Source: Halomonas sp. M20 (GTDB lineage: Bacteria > Pseudomonadota > Gammaproteobacteria > Pseudomonadales > Halomonadaceae). From it: a stretch of DNA of 64,000 nucleotides. How positions within the stretch are numbered: position 1 is the first letter of the stretch; the number at the start of each line of letters is the position of its first letter. Positions 63,903 to 64,000 of the stretch are shown piece after piece. The notes beneath the pieces were generated by a model that saw only the letters and a list, made by a program, of their open reading frames with translations, was not told the origin of the DNA and ran no database searches. The translations under genes were made by a program, and so were the position numbers. Location: contig NZ_JACNMQ010000006.1 in the NCBI RefSeq assembly GCF_020622265.1, forward strand, positions 1 through 64,000, written 5' to 3'.

Positions 63903-64000
63903 GCTTTAAGACCATCAGTTCAATATGGATATTCCGCCCAGTATTCTTTTTCTGGCAAGCCCTACGCCCCTATACGTCTATTATCATTGTTCTACTATGT

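Larger units (their letters stand above)
54163..64000. mobile_element. Genomic island (left part), entering next to ssb
   Basis: From about 54160 the sequence turns A+T-rich and the reading frames lose the core's G/C-ending codons. It carries a multi-recombinase module, nested IS elements and a phage-defence-like operon. The left edge lies in the 84 bases between ssb and the first island gene; the right edge is outside the window. No flanking direct repeat could be identified. Confidence 0.75.
63360..64000. other. Non-coding / decayed region at the right end
   Basis: 640 bases with no intact gene. A TATAAT reads leftward at 63401-63396, about 37 bases before the SNIPE-like ATG, with a poor -35; it may be that operon's promoter. 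Further right are two short minus-strand frames that look like eroded coding sequence (see separate entries). Confidence 0.5.

Overview
The window looks like chromosomal DNA of a moderately high-G+C gammaproteobacterium. The best fit is the Halomonas / Halomonadaceae neighbourhood; that is inferred from gene order and protein style, not from a search. The core carries gammaproteobacterial gene strings: pssA-ilvC-ilvNB, clpB-pgeF-rluD next to bamD, rplU-rpmA-obgE-proB-rpsT-murJ-ribF-ileS-lspA-fkpB-ispH-minor pilins, and fabAB.

Layout. 1-203: promoter and boxA leader of an rRNA operon that runs left off the window. 223-5586: phospholipid head-group synthesis (pssA) and branched-chain amino acid synthesis (ilvC, its divergent activator ilvY, and ilvBN). 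6031-11370: clpB with a clear heat-shock promoter, pgeF/yfiH, rluD and bamD. 11460-13476: nadE and a small PP0621-like protein. 13511-20160: a complete type IV pilus minor-pilin operon (fimU-pilV-pilW-pilX-pilY1-pilY2-pilE). 20287-31712: isoprenoid, lipoprotein, translation, cell-wall and ribosomal genes, all leftward. 32019 onward: ispB, tRNA-Pro(CGG), a secreted alkaline-phosphatase-superfamily protein, an ATP-grasp/CocE hydrolase pair, a TlpA-type oxidoreductase and rapA. 42187-47151: a cluster typical of light-stress regulons (SDR, renalase-like FAD enzyme, CbiX, MerR regulator with a degenerate B12 domain, photolyase), with repeated TTGTACAA palindromes. 47273-53468: a GGDEF/EAL protein, fabA-fabB, a PlsC-type acyltransferase, an RmlD-like protein and a 3-methyladenine glycosylase. 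53488-54078: ssb.

From just upstream of ssb to the right end of the window the DNA becomes visibly A+T-rich: a genomic island. It has a leftward operon of three tyrosine recombinases plus a small TnpC-like coiled-coil protein (54163-59506). Next comes a nested insertion-sequence scar (IS481-like remnant carrying a frameshifted IS630-family element, flanked by a 10-bp direct repeat). Then comes a two-gene leftward operon (61004-63359). Its first gene encodes a membrane-anchored DUF4041 + GIY-YIG nuclease of the SNIPE anti-phage type. Its second encodes a CoiA-like protein with a Cys-rich N-terminus and a possible PD-(D/E)xK domain. The scar sits between the stop codon of that operon and what looks like its original terminator. 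The last 640 bases hold only decayed reading-frame fragments.

The strongest candidate for an undescribed system is the SNIPE-like nuclease translationally coupled to the CoiA-like protein on this recombinase-mobilised island. The degenerate-B12 MerR/photolyase cluster and the ATP-grasp/CocE pair are secondary candidates.
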